From a virus: a stretch of 24,190 nucleotides of DNA. The translations under genes were made by a program, and so were the position numbers. The stretch covers positions 7,657 through 31,846 of the IMG/VR virus record IMGVR_UViG_3300029787_000206. The stretch is one strand, 5' to 3'. Shown piece after piece: positions 14,236-22,469 of this stretch. The stretch's first letter is position 1; every line of letters begins with the position of its first letter. The notes below the pieces were generated by a model. It ran no database searches and was not told where the DNA came from. It saw only the letters and a program-made list of their open reading frames with translations.

Positions 14236-15899
14236 TGAATAGATCGCAAATAGAAAAAATGCTTATGGCTAGTGGTGGTATCACAGGCGAGCCTGTGTTA
14301 AGTGCAAAATTTGGATCATATGCAGGATCAACAGGTAGTGGTCGCGGAGGTCCAGCGGGTATGACGACAACAGAGAGAAAGAGACAAGCACCTGTTGTAA
14401 AATCAAATACAGCAGACAGACAGCTTAATAATTTAGTCATTAAATCAAGAAACGATGAAAGATATAGAAATGAACAAGGTGCAGGTATGAACTATGGCAC
14501 CGCTTATGATTTAGCTCCAAAAAAAGCAAAAGATTTTGTAGATAGACAATTAGCTAAAACTGGTGGCAGATTAAACGAAGCAGCAAAGGCCAGATTAAAC
14601 TCTTACTTAACTGATAGAACACAGTATCAATTAGATCTTGATAAATTTAGAAAATCTAGTCCAGCTAACGAAGCAGCCTATGTAAAAAGATTTCCAAAGA
14701 CAGCGGCTTTTGAAAGAATTTTAAGACAAGGTGCAGAAGGGATAGTCGGAACGCCTGGTAAAATAATTAAAAAACTAACAGATACTTATCTTGATGGAGT
14801 AAAAAACATGGTAGAAAAAATTAGCGGTGTTGATGCTAAGAATGTTGAGATAGCGAAAGACAAAAATACCGACATAAATACTGTAGTTAACAACTTACAA
14901 AGAAAAGTGAAAGAAGAAAGAGATGATGGCAAAGCTAGAGGCATGAGTGAAGCAGATCTTACTGCTATGTATGGAGATCCGATAGATGTAGAAACAGGAG
15001 ATGACATATTTGGTGGTGATTTATTAGGCATGGATTTATTAGAGGATGATTCACCTTTAAGAACGGACAACGTACCAGGCACAAACGTACCACCTGAAGA
15101 TAGAGTACCGACACCAATAAGAGAAACAAGAACAGAAACACCAGGTGATAACGTACCAGGAACATATGTACCACCTGAAGATAGAGTACCAGGATTAGAT
15201 CTCACAGCGCCTTCTGATTCTGTAGATTTATCTGGTGCAGGCGGTAGGGATGATGCTGTAGCCACAGCAGAACAGGAATTTCAAGATACATATGGTTTTG
15301 ATTCTGCAAATTATCAGGCAGCATTAGACTCAGAAAAAAAACAAATAGCAGCGGATGAAGCAGCAGGTAATTATGTTTTTGATCACGATAGAACTACACC
15401 TGGAAATCAAGGTTTTTTAGAGGCAGAATTAAATGATTCTATAAACTTCCCAAATACATACAGAATGAGAGGTGCAGATAGAGACCGCGTAGTAAGAGGT
15501 ATTCAAGAAGAATTAGCAGGTGAGCCTTATTTCCGTGACGAGGATCAACTTCGTTTATCTGGTAGAAGATCAGATGTTTTAGATAAGAAAACTTTTCCAG
15601 TAACTGAACGACTTTCAGAAACAGACTATACCACTCCATCGGTTGTAGGGTCGTATGACACATTCCAAGATCCAGAAACACTCGGACCAGCAACCGTGCC
15701 AGAAAATTTTTTAGACGCTCCTTTTGAATTCCTCCCTTTGTTTTCAGGTCCATTAGATTTTAATTTTTCACCTGAACCAAGAAGAGAGCCTGAAGTATTT
15801 AATACTAGAGCAGATGGTGGAGAGATATTTGGTAATCAAAATATGTCTACGTTTGATAAACTTAAAGCGATCGCAGATGGTATTGCGGATAACAAATGA
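14232..15899 (+). CDS. Virion-type protein with a Pro-rich tandem repeat
   Basis: A 555-residue protein whose ATG overlaps the previous stop (ATGA). The first 230 residues are basic and helical. A linker follows with two copies of NVPGTxVPPEDRVP (about residues 280-320), separated by a Thr/Glu-rich spacer. Then comes an acidic region and finally NTRADGGEIFGNQNMSTF with a helical end. ADGGE-type C-termini are common in structural proteins of marine phages. The flexible repeat suggests a fibre, linker or unfolded ejection segment. The stop overlaps the next start by four bases. No domain of known activity is visible. Confidence 0.6.
   Translation: MMNRSQIEKMLMASGGITGEPVLSAKFGSYAGSTGSGRGGPAGMTTTERKRQAPVVKSNTADRQLNNLVIKSRNDERYRNEQGAGMNYGTAYDLAPKKAKDFVDRQLAKTGGRLNEAAKARLNSYLTDRTQYQLDLDKFRKSSPANEAAYVKRFPKTAAFERILRQGAEGIVGTPGKIIKKLTDTYLDGVKNMVEKISGVDAKNVEIAKDKNTDINTVVNNLQRKVKEERDDGKARGMSEADLTAMYGDPIDVETGDDIFGGDLLGMDLLEDDSPLRTDNVPGTNVPPEDRVPTPIRETRTETPGDNVPGTYVPPEDRVPGLDLTAPSDSVDLSGAGGRDDAVATAEQEFQDTYGFDSANYQAALDSEKKQIAADEAAGNYVFDHDRTTPGNQGFLEAELNDSINFPNTYRMRGADRDRVVRGIQEELAGEPYFRDEDQLRLSGRRSDVLDKKTFPVTERLSETDYTTPSVVGSYDTFQDPETLGPATVPENFLDAPFEFLPLFSGPLDFNFSPEPRREPEVFNTRADGGEIFGNQNMSTFDKLKAIADGIADNK
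15069..15190 (+). repeat. Two-copy direct repeat, 41 bases each, inside the Pro-rich protein gene
   Basis: Copies lie at 15069-15109 and 15150-15190, a period of 81 bases (27 codons, frame kept). They differ at only a few positions (for example AGGCACAAACGT against AGGAACATATGT). Both begin AACGTACCAGG and end AGATAGAGTACC. The high DNA identity points to a recent internal duplication or ongoing homogenisation. Confidence 0.8.
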
Positions 15900-16102
15900 T
15901 TGAGATAAATTTTAAAAACGCCGTTTGGTTCGGTATAATTCTCGTGTCCGCAGGTATATCCTACGGTATGGTTTCCCAGAAACTAGAGGCTCTAGAAACA
16001 AAGCAACTATTAATAGAAAAGGCAATAATGCAAGACATACCAGAAATAAAAGAACGAGTAATACGACTCGAAATATTGTTAGAAGAAGCATTAAGCAAAT
16101 AA
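15896..16102 (+). CDS. Small single-TM coiled-coil protein, holin- or spanin-like
   Basis: A 68-residue protein, last of the rightward structural operon, starting inside the previous stop (ATGA). One hydrophobic segment spans residues 9-26 (VWFGIILVSAGISYGMV). It is followed by a regular heptad helix to the end (QKLEALETKQLLIEKA and on to IRLEILLEEAL). A short cytoplasmic end, one membrane span and a coiled coil fit small phage membrane proteins such as a holin, i-spanin or tail-associated anchor. Lysis function is not provable because no endolysin is in the window. The stop overlaps the convergent helicase gene by 12 bases. Confidence 0.6.
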   Translation: MIEINFKNAVWFGIILVSAGISYGMVSQKLEALETKQLLIEKAIMQDIPEIKERVIRLEILLEEALSK

Positions 16103-17527
16103 AATTTTCTTTGGGTCTTCACCCATAACTTTACTAGCTAAATCAATTTTATTATTTAATGAATTAACAATCTTTTCATCGATTGTACCTTCAGTCATTA
16201 AATCAATATATGTAACTTTATCTTTTTGCCCTATCCTGTGTGCACGGTCCTCGGACTGCATGCGCACTTCTAGGCTGTAATCGTTAGAATAATACACAAC
16301 AGTGTGACTGCAAGTAAGAGTAAGGCCATAGCCCCCTGTCTTTGGGTTTCCGATAAAAAATCTAAGGTCACTGTCACTATCCATAAAACTGTCAACAATA
16401 GACTGCCGTATAGAATCCTTAGTATCCCCATAATAGCTTGCCACAGTCTCTTTACCATACTCATTCGCTATCTCCTTTTCTATAGTTTGTATGTCATGAC
16501 GGAACACGGCCCATATAATAACCTTACCATCTGTTTCTTCTAATACTTGTAATAATTCTTTTATCCTATTATTTTTTAATGTTCTAACTTCACCATCATC
16601 TGTTTTTACATGACCACAAACTATTTGATGTAGTCTTGTCATTTGTGTTAACACTGATGCCGCTGTCATTGGATTGTCTTCAAAGAAAGTCATAGCTTGT
16701 TTTTTCATCTCAACATATGCTTTCAATTGTTCTGGTGTCATTGACACAACTCTTTTAGTGTAAAGTTTATCTGGTAAATCTAAACAGTTTTCTTTTAATA
16801 TTCTTGTAGAAAAATTATGAAGGATGGCTGTAAGCTCATCTAATCGTTGATAACTAACGACGTGTTGAAAAGAATGTGAGCCTACGTTTCTCTGTTGTAT
16901 TACAGCATATCTTGCACGAAACGCGTAATAATTTGATTGCTCCAACAACCACGGCCCAAGGAACTCTACTTGTGAAAACAAATCTAAAGGAGATTTTGTT
17001 ACAGGAGATCCTGTCATGATGCGTCTATACTTTGCAAGATTAGCTATCTTCATAATATTTTTTGTTCTTCTAGCCGAATGATTTTTAATGGTGGTGGACT
17101 CATCAACAACCATGAAACAAAAACCAGGCAAAACAAAACTACGTGCAAAATCCAAACCTCTTCCTGTGGATAAAGCCTCTATATTCATAATTAGTATTTG
17201 TAACTTATCGCTCATTTGACATACATTCATGAGCTCTATCTGTTCTTTCTTTTTTGGTGAAGCCACCCAAACAGCATCCATATACTCTACGTGATCTGGC
17301 ATATGCACAGATAATTCCTTACGCCAGTTTCTTTTAATACCGTTTGGTGCAATAACTAATGCAGATTTTATCTTGCCTCTGTCATACAACATAGCAATAT
17401 TATCTATACAAACCTTGGTTTTTCCTGTGCCCATTTCCATAAACCAAGCCCACGCTTCTTTGTTCCAGCTTTTTTTAAGCGCCTGTAATTGATGCTTGAA
17501 CGGTTTTGTTTTAAATCTATAATCCAT
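16091..17527 (-). CDS. SNF2-type superfamily 2 helicase/translocase
   Basis: A 478-residue protein with all main SF2/SNF2 motifs. The Walker A is MGTGKTK (residues 32-38). The Walker B is VVDEST (140-145), where most relatives have DEAH or DExH. Motif III is MTGSP (171-175), and motif VI is QSEDRAHRIGQ (424-434), with the DRAHRIGQ core typical of the SNF2 family. The protein should use ATP to translocate on double-stranded DNA, for example to clear proteins or regress forks. The length is minimal for the family, with no added domains. It is read leftward between two rightward operons, and its end overlaps the small membrane protein gene by 12 bases. Confidence 0.9.
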   Translation of the reverse strand: MDYRFKTKPFKHQLQALKKSWNKEAWAWFMEMGTGKTKVCIDNIAMLYDRGKIKSALVIAPNGIKRNWRKELSVHMPDHVEYMDAVWVASPKKKEQIELMNVCQMSDKLQILIMNIEALSTGRGLDFARSFVLPGFCFMVVDESTTIKNHSARRTKNIMKIANLAKYRRIMTGSPVTKSPLDLFSQVEFLGPWLLEQSNYYAFRARYAVIQQRNVGSHSFQHVVSYQRLDELTAILHNFSTRILKENCLDLPDKLYTKRVVSMTPEQLKAYVEMKKQAMTFFEDNPMTAASVLTQMTRLHQIVCGHVKTDDGEVRTLKNNRIKELLQVLEETDGKVIIWAVFRHDIQTIEKEIANEYGKETVASYYGDTKDSIRQSIVDSFMDSDSDLRFFIGNPKTGGYGLTLTCSHTVVYYSNDYSLEVRMQSEDRAHRIGQKDKVTYIDLMTEGTIDEKIVNSLNNKIDLASKVMGEDPKKILFA

Positions 17528-17546
17528 ACTAACTTTCTAAAAATAA

Positions 17547-17575
17547 TATATAAAGGTTGCAAAGATAAAATACAA
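17547..17575 (-). promoter_or_regulatory. Weak sigma70-like promoter for the SNF2 helicase gene
   Basis: On the minus strand TTGTAT (17575-17570, 3/6) precedes TATATA (17552-17547, 4/6) with 17 bases between. The gap 17528-17598 is the only non-coding DNA between divergent helicase and replication genes, so promoters must be near, but neither direction shows a strong match. TATAAA at 17549-17554 could serve the rightward operon but has no recognisable -35. Confidence 0.25.
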
Positions 17576-17598
17576 GTGTAAAGGAGTTTACAGAAAGT

Positions 17599-17946
17599 AT
17601 GACAGATAAAGTAGTATATTTAGTTCAAGAAAACCCCTACATAAGTGTTTTAGCAGCAGAAGAATACGGTAAAATTGTTACGCTTTTTGAAAGTGGATCA
17701 CAAATAATGTTTAGTCCACAACCAGCAATTAGAAAACTTAAAAGAAAACTTAAAGATTTTAACGACAATGATCATCTACTAATGATGGGCGATCCTGCAG
17801 CTATGGGCATAGCTTGTTGCGTTGCAGCAGAAATGAACAGAGGCAAATTTAAAATATTAAAGTGGGACAAATTGCAAAAAAGATATTATTCTGTTAGTGT
17901 TAATCTTAATGAGAAAGGCGAAATAGATGAGCAAGATAAACTTTGA
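17599..17946 (+). CDS. Conserved small phage protein, first gene of the replication operon
   Basis: A 115-residue protein starting MTDKVVYLVQENP. It contains LLMMGDPAAMGIACCVAAEMNRGKFKILKWD, a segment I associate with small proteins near replication genes in many marine phages. There is a paired Cys (CC at residues 74-75) but no metal motif. AAGGAG lies 12 bases before the ATG, rather far. It is probably the first protein of the operon. The end overlaps the next gene by 20 bases. Function is unknown; a DNA-binding or regulatory role is possible from position only. Confidence 0.65.
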   Translation: MTDKVVYLVQENPYISVLAAEEYGKIVTLFESGSQIMFSPQPAIRKLKRKLKDFNDNDHLLMMGDPAAMGIACCVAAEMNRGKFKILKWDKLQKRYYSVSVNLNEKGEIDEQDKL

Positions 17947-18481
17947 AGAAGATGTAGTAAATATTGATCAAGAGAGCTTAGAATCTGTATCATCTTTATT
18001 ACAAGAACAACTTAAAATAGAAACAGAAATAGAAATAGCTGAATTAGAATTACAAAATAAAAAAGAAAAATTTAGAAAATTATCAGAAGAAATAATACCA
18101 TCTAAAATGACAGAGTTAGGCATGACATCTACAACGATGTTAGATGGATCTAAAGTTGATGTTGTAGAAAACATTTATGTTTCCATACCAAAAGATCCAG
18201 ATAAATCTAGAGCCTGTTATAATTGGTTAGAGGATAATGGACTTGGTGATATTATAAAAAACCAAGTAGGAATGAGTTTCGGTAAGGGTGAAAATGAAGA
18301 TGCTAAAAAGTTGGAAGATACTATTAAGGATCTTGGATTCATACCTGAAGTAAAAGTTTCAGTGCATCCGTCAACACTGAAGGCAACTGTTAGACAGTTG
18401 GTAAAAGACGGAAGATCTGTCCCAGACAATGTATTCAACTTGTTTATCGGGCAGAAGACTAAAATAACCAAGAAAAAATAA
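17927..18481 (+). CDS. Coiled-coil replication-associated phage protein
   Basis: A 184-residue protein. The N-terminal half is a long coiled coil (residues 17-55, many Glu/Lys/Leu heptads). The C-terminal half (SIPKDPDKSRACYNWLEDNG, later VSVHPSTLKATVRQLVKDGR then FNLFIGQKTKI) is a module I recall beside ssDNA-binding and polymerase genes in many podo- and siphophages. It lacks enzyme motifs. A role in bringing replication proteins together is plausible but not shown. It starts inside the previous gene and ends ten bases before the next ATG, which has its own AGGAG site. Confidence 0.65.
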   Translation: MSKINFEEDVVNIDQESLESVSSLLQEQLKIETEIEIAELELQNKKEKFRKLSEEIIPSKMTELGMTSTTMLDGSKVDVVENIYVSIPKDPDKSRACYNWLEDNGLGDIIKNQVGMSFGKGENEDAKKLEDTIKDLGFIPEVKVSVHPSTLKATVRQLVKDGRSVPDNVFNLFIGQKTKITKKK

Positions 18482-18490
18482 GGAGTATTT

Positions 18491-19273
18491 ATGGCAAATG
18501 CAGTAAAGAAAAAAGAAGAATCAAACGTGGTGGCTTTCGATCCGTCAATGTTTGAAGCAGATGCAAGCGACGGCATCGGACAATTAAGTCAGGAAGACTT
18601 AGCTATACCCTTCTTGCGTATTCTGAGTGATACTTCACCACAAGTGAAGAAAAGAGATCCAGAATATGTTGAGGGCGCTGAAGTTGGAATGCTATTCAAT
18701 ACACTAACTAGAGAAGTATATGATGGTGAGAAAGGTATTAAGGTCATTCCTTGTTCTTACACTCGTCAATATATTGAGTGGATGGATAGAGACAAAGGAA
18801 CAGGCGCACCTGTTAACATTTACCCCTCTGATAGTAACATTCTTAGCCAAACTACAAGAGACGATCAGAAAAAAGATAGGTTACCTAACGGTAATTATAT
18901 TGAAGATACTGCAAATCATTTTGTTTTATATCAAAACAATCAGGGTACATGGGAACAAGCACTTGTTGCTATGAAAAGTACACAAAGAAAAAAATCTAAA
19001 CGATGGAATAGTCTTATTGTTGGATTAAAATTGAAAGGCGCTAAGGGTTTGTTCACTCCTCCTAGCTACTCTCATGTGTACAGTATGCAAACTGTTGCTG
19101 AGTCTAATCAACTTGGCACATGGTTTGGATGGGATATATCTAGAATCGGGCCTGTAGAAGACCAAGACATTTATCAACAAGCGAAAGCATTCTCCGCGTC
19201 AGTAGCTGCTGGTGATGTAAAAGTTAAGCACGAAGAAGATAATCTTGACAACACAGAGCAAGCTCCCTATTAG
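18491..19273 (+). CDS. Putative ssDNA-binding replication protein
   Basis: A 260-residue protein with a good AGGAG site. After a charged N-terminus it has LSQEDLAIPFLRILSDTSPQ, then GMLFNTLTREVYDGEKGIKV, a pattern I recall from phage proteins predicted to bind ssDNA in replication clusters. The body is beta-rich (an OB-like layout). The C-terminal tail is acidic (HEEDNLDNTEQ), the usual partner-binding tail of ssDNA-binding proteins. Position just before primase, helicase and polymerase fits this. No experimental family was confirmed, so it is a prediction from pattern and context. Confidence 0.6.
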   Translation: MANAVKKKEESNVVAFDPSMFEADASDGIGQLSQEDLAIPFLRILSDTSPQVKKRDPEYVEGAEVGMLFNTLTREVYDGEKGIKVIPCSYTRQYIEWMDRDKGTGAPVNIYPSDSNILSQTTRDDQKKDRLPNGNYIEDTANHFVLYQNNQGTWEQALVAMKSTQRKKSKRWNSLIVGLKLKGAKGLFTPPSYSHVYSMQTVAESNQLGTWFGWDISRIGPVEDQDIYQQAKAFSASVAAGDVKVKHEEDNLDNTEQAPY

Positions 19274-19290
19274 GGCTCTTTGTTGACGCA

Positions 19291-19314
19291 GGGAGAGTGG
19301 GTAACCGCTCTCCC
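19291..19314 (+). promoter_or_regulatory. Strong GUAA-tetraloop hairpin ahead of the primase gene
   Basis: GGGAGAGTGG (19291-19300), GTAA loop, CCGCTCTCCC (19305-19314) makes a 10-base-pair stem with one U-G wobble, closed by a GNRA-type tetraloop. It lies between the stop of the ssDNA-binding-like gene and the primase ATG at 19330. There is no U-tract after it, so it is not a standard terminator. It could be an mRNA processing or stability site, or attenuate the primase relative to the gene before it. It stands out in very AT-rich DNA. Confidence 0.5.
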
Positions 19315-19329
19315 GACCAGGTATTAGAA

Positions 19330-20856
19330 ATGGATGAAAGAAAAAAATTTATAGAAATATTCTCGGGCTTGACCAGAGCTTATGGTCAAACGCAAAGCAG
19401 ACACAAAAATGAAGCTGGTAAACTAGAAGCTAAGTCTTGGATAGTAAAAGAAGATTTAACAGAACAAAGATGGACAGATCATTTAGATGGTAAAGAACCA
19501 TCACTTGGTATTATACCAATTAGAGATGATAATAGCTGTACATGGGGTGCAATTGATATTGATACCTACGATGGATTTGATCATAAAAAATTAGTTAGTA
19601 AAATAGTAGAGAAGAAACTACCGCTCGTAGTGTGTAAATCAAAGAGTGGCGGTGCGCATGTATTTTTATTCTTGCGACAAGCATGTAGTGCAAAAGATAT
19701 GCAGATGAAGTTGGCTGAGATAGCAGCATGGCTTGGTTATGGTGAGAGTGAAGTCTTTCCAAAACAAATTGAGTTAAATGCAAAGGGTACAGGTAATTTT
19801 TTAAACTTGCCTTACAACCATCCAGAATATCCAACCAGGTATGCCTTAAACGACGAAGGTAATGCATTAGATACATTAAAACTTTTTATAGAATATTACG
19901 AGACTAAAGTTTTAGAAACGATTACAGATGTAATTATTGATAAACCAGTCACAGAAAAAAAGAATGACGATTGGAAAGGTGCACCACCTTGTTTAGTTAC
20001 ACTTGCATCAATGGGCTTTGCTCAAGGCTCACGGAACCAATGCATGTTTCAATTGGGTGTGTATTTACGACAAAGATTTCCTGACGATTTAGAAGACAAG
20101 CTTGATTATTATAATTCTAAATATTTTGATCCACCATTACCAAGTAGAGAGGTACAAACAATATTTAAACAAGTAAGTGATGAAAAGTATTTTTATAAAT
20201 GTGAGGAACCTACATTTAAAATAGTTTGTGAGAAAATAAAATGTCGATCTAGAAAACATGGCATAGGTAATTCTGCAAACAATGACATACATAGTTTAAA
20301 GAAGTGGCAGTCAGACAATCCTGTATATGAAGTCACACATAATGGTAAAGTTATTATCTTATCATTAGATCAATTATCAAATCACGGTGACTATCGTAAA
20401 CAATGCATAGCTCAAGCGAATGAAAGCCCACGGCCCATGCAACCAGCCGTGTGGGCAGACATAGTAGATCAATTATTAAAAGCAATGACAGAGGGTGATG
20501 TAATTGTGTTGCCAGAAGAAGTTACTGCAAAAGGTCAATTTAGAGATTTATTAAAAACATTTTTAGAAAACAATGGCGGTGCAAAAGATAGACAAGATGT
20601 ACTACAAGGCATGGTTTATCAACATGAAACTTATTTATTTTTTAAGTCACAATCTTTTAAAGATTTTTTAAAAATGAAAAGATTTACAAAAGTATCTGAC
20701 TCACATCAATTTAAAATATTTACAGAATTTGGCGGAAATCTAACAAAATTTAAAGTAAATAACAAAGCTGAACATTGTTGGAAGATACCTGCTAATTTTA
20801 TCAATGTTGATTTTACTTTAATTAATAAAGACTTCACAGAAGAAGAGCCATACTAA
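19330..20856 (+). CDS. Archaeo-eukaryotic-type primase with a PriL-like cysteine domain
   Basis: A 508-residue protein. The AEP catalytic core has WGAIDIDTYD (D76 and D78, metal binding), then SKSGGAHVFLFL (residues 104-115, with the AEP His at 110), then a IELNAKGTGNFLNLPYNHP segment (residues 147-165). A second domain at about residues 217-313 starts GAPPCLVTLA (C221) and ends YKCEEPTFKIVCEKIKC (C291, C300, C305), resembling the Fe-S-binding primase large-subunit layout. It should make primers on ssDNA. A GTG at 19297 opens the frame earlier, but it lies within the hairpin stem. ATG 19330 has an AGG site, so I chose it. The C-terminal 170 residues are not recognised. Confidence 0.8.
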   Translation: MDERKKFIEIFSGLTRAYGQTQSRHKNEAGKLEAKSWIVKEDLTEQRWTDHLDGKEPSLGIIPIRDDNSCTWGAIDIDTYDGFDHKKLVSKIVEKKLPLVVCKSKSGGAHVFLFLRQACSAKDMQMKLAEIAAWLGYGESEVFPKQIELNAKGTGNFLNLPYNHPEYPTRYALNDEGNALDTLKLFIEYYETKVLETITDVIIDKPVTEKKNDDWKGAPPCLVTLASMGFAQGSRNQCMFQLGVYLRQRFPDDLEDKLDYYNSKYFDPPLPSREVQTIFKQVSDEKYFYKCEEPTFKIVCEKIKCRSRKHGIGNSANNDIHSLKKWQSDNPVYEVTHNGKVIILSLDQLSNHGDYRKQCIAQANESPRPMQPAVWADIVDQLLKAMTEGDVIVLPEEVTAKGQFRDLLKTFLENNGGAKDRQDVLQGMVYQHETYLFFKSQSFKDFLKMKRFTKVSDSHQFKIFTEFGGNLTKFKVNNKAEHCWKIPANFINVDFTLINKDFTEEEPY

Positions 20857-22469
20857 TGTATAGGAACATAGTCATTGGTCCACCAGGCACGGGCAAAACA
20901 ACTTTTCTTAAAAATAAAGTATTTGATATTTTAAAAGAAGCTAAAGCAACATCTAATGAAATAGCATATTTAAGTTTTACAGTTAAAGCAGCAGAAGAAA
21001 TAAGAGACAGAGTTAATTTAAAAGAGATGTCACAAGTCGAGCTTAAAAGATCTTATCCTTATTTTTGTACGTTACATTCTTTAGCCTATAAATGTTTACG
21101 ATTAGAACCAGGAGAGATTATGGATGAAGCAGACTACGAGAATCTTTGTTTGCTTACCGGTCGTAAGTTTGTCAATAAAATGAAAAAAGGTAACGGCATG
21201 GACATATCGATGCCCACGGCCCAGAGCCACTATCAAGACACAATTAATCTTGCATACGCTAAGTATCCAAACGATGAAGATAGATTACAGAAAATATTTA
21301 GAGAAGTAAAACTTTCTGATTACGGTGCAAGAAGAACAATAGAACAAATGGATGTTGATCTTGTTAATTATAAAAAAGATAGACACAAATTAGAATACGT
21401 TGATTACTTTAAAACATTTTTACAATGTAAAAACCCACCACCACTTAAATATTTATTTGTTGATGAAGCTCAAGATTTATCTGTGCATCAATGGATGGTT
21501 GTTGATATGATTCAAAAAATATCAAAGCCTATTGAAACTTATGTCGCTGGTGATGATGATCAGGCTATATTTCGTTGGGCAGGTGCAGACATAGAACACT
21601 TTATAGCCATGGCTAATAATGATGCCAACAAAATAATTCCTTTAACACAATCTTATCGTGTGCCTAAAAGTGTGCACACTCTTGCCACAAAAATGGCACA
21701 GTCAATTACCAACAGAATAGAAAAATCATATAGACCACGAGACGAAGAAGGTGAAAGAAAAGTATTAGCTTTCAGACCGTTAAACAAAAGTTTGGCGGAT
21801 GGTGAGTGGTTAATATTATGTCGTACACATGAGATTGTAAAACAAGTGTGTAATGCATTAGATTCTTTTGGTTGGTTATACAAATGTTATGGCAAGTCTA
21901 TTGTTGATGAAAAAATTATAGAGGCGATTAGAGCATGGACCGACTTACAAAAAGGTAGAAATATATCTGGTGCAAGAGCTGATACACTTTATAATTTTAT
22001 GGACAGCACAAGAATAAAAAGAGGTTACGGTGTATTCAAAGGTGATCATACAAAAACATACAACGTCCATGATCTTATTGGTAACTTTGGTTTACGCGAA
22101 AACATTTCTGATTTGTTTACTCCATCATTAAATTGGTATGATGTATTAAATGCTAAGGGTGTTAAAAAAAGAATAAATTATTTACGTCAAGTTATGCGTA
22201 ATAAAAATAAATTAGATGACAAACCACGTATTGAAGTCTCTACCATACACGCAAGTAAAGGTGGTGAGAGAGACAATGTTATGCTATTAACAGACTTATC
22301 GTATGGTCCTTACAGATCTTCACAAGATACATTGCAAGGACGTGATGATGAGGCAAGAGTTTTTTACGTGGGTGCCACACGCGCTAAGAAGAAGTTAGTA
22401 ATCGTGCATACAACGGAGGCGCAGTTTGAATACGAACCAATTTTCTTTCATGAGAGACAAGCCAGTTAA
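20856..22469 (+). CDS. UvrD/PcrA-like superfamily 1 DNA helicase
   Basis: A 537-residue protein, shorter than bacterial UvrD (about 700). The SF1 motifs are Walker A GPPGTGKTT (8-16), AYLSFTVKAAEEIRDRV (Ia region), Walker B VDEAQD (202-207), AGDDDQAIFRW (231-241), QSYRVP (265-270), STIHASKGGERD in the C-terminal half (motif V), and VGATRAKKKL (505-514, motif VI). It uses ATP to unwind DNA 3' to 5' in the family. Given the primase before it and the polymerase after, it is the likely replicative or fork-restart helicase, as no DnaB-type gene is in view. The start shares a base with the primase stop (TAATG). Confidence 0.9.
   Translation: MYRNIVIGPPGTGKTTFLKNKVFDILKEAKATSNEIAYLSFTVKAAEEIRDRVNLKEMSQVELKRSYPYFCTLHSLAYKCLRLEPGEIMDEADYENLCLLTGRKFVNKMKKGNGMDISMPTAQSHYQDTINLAYAKYPNDEDRLQKIFREVKLSDYGARRTIEQMDVDLVNYKKDRHKLEYVDYFKTFLQCKNPPPLKYLFVDEAQDLSVHQWMVVDMIQKISKPIETYVAGDDDQAIFRWAGADIEHFIAMANNDANKIIPLTQSYRVPKSVHTLATKMAQSITNRIEKSYRPRDEEGERKVLAFRPLNKSLADGEWLILCRTHEIVKQVCNALDSFGWLYKCYGKSIVDEKIIEAIRAWTDLQKGRNISGARADTLYNFMDSTRIKRGYGVFKGDHTKTYNVHDLIGNFGLRENISDLFTPSLNWYDVLNAKGVKKRINYLRQVMRNKNKLDDKPRIEVSTIHASKGGERDNVMLLTDLSYGPYRSSQDTLQGRDDEARVFYVGATRAKKKLVIVHTTEAQFEYEPIFFHERQAS

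Noticed and set aside
14786-15265. Leftward 159-residue frame opposite the Pro-rich virion gene
   Set aside because: Its repeats come from the real gene's tandem repeat read backwards, and there is no ribosome site.
16112-16125. TGGGT-CTTC-ACCCA hairpin as a bidirectional terminator between the convergent genes
   Set aside because: The stem is only five pairs, lies inside the helicase coding end, and neither strand has an adjacent U-tract.
19297-19329. GTG start for the primase at 19297
   Set aside because: The GTG is inside the hairpin stem with no clear ribosome site, and the added 11 residues show no family pattern.
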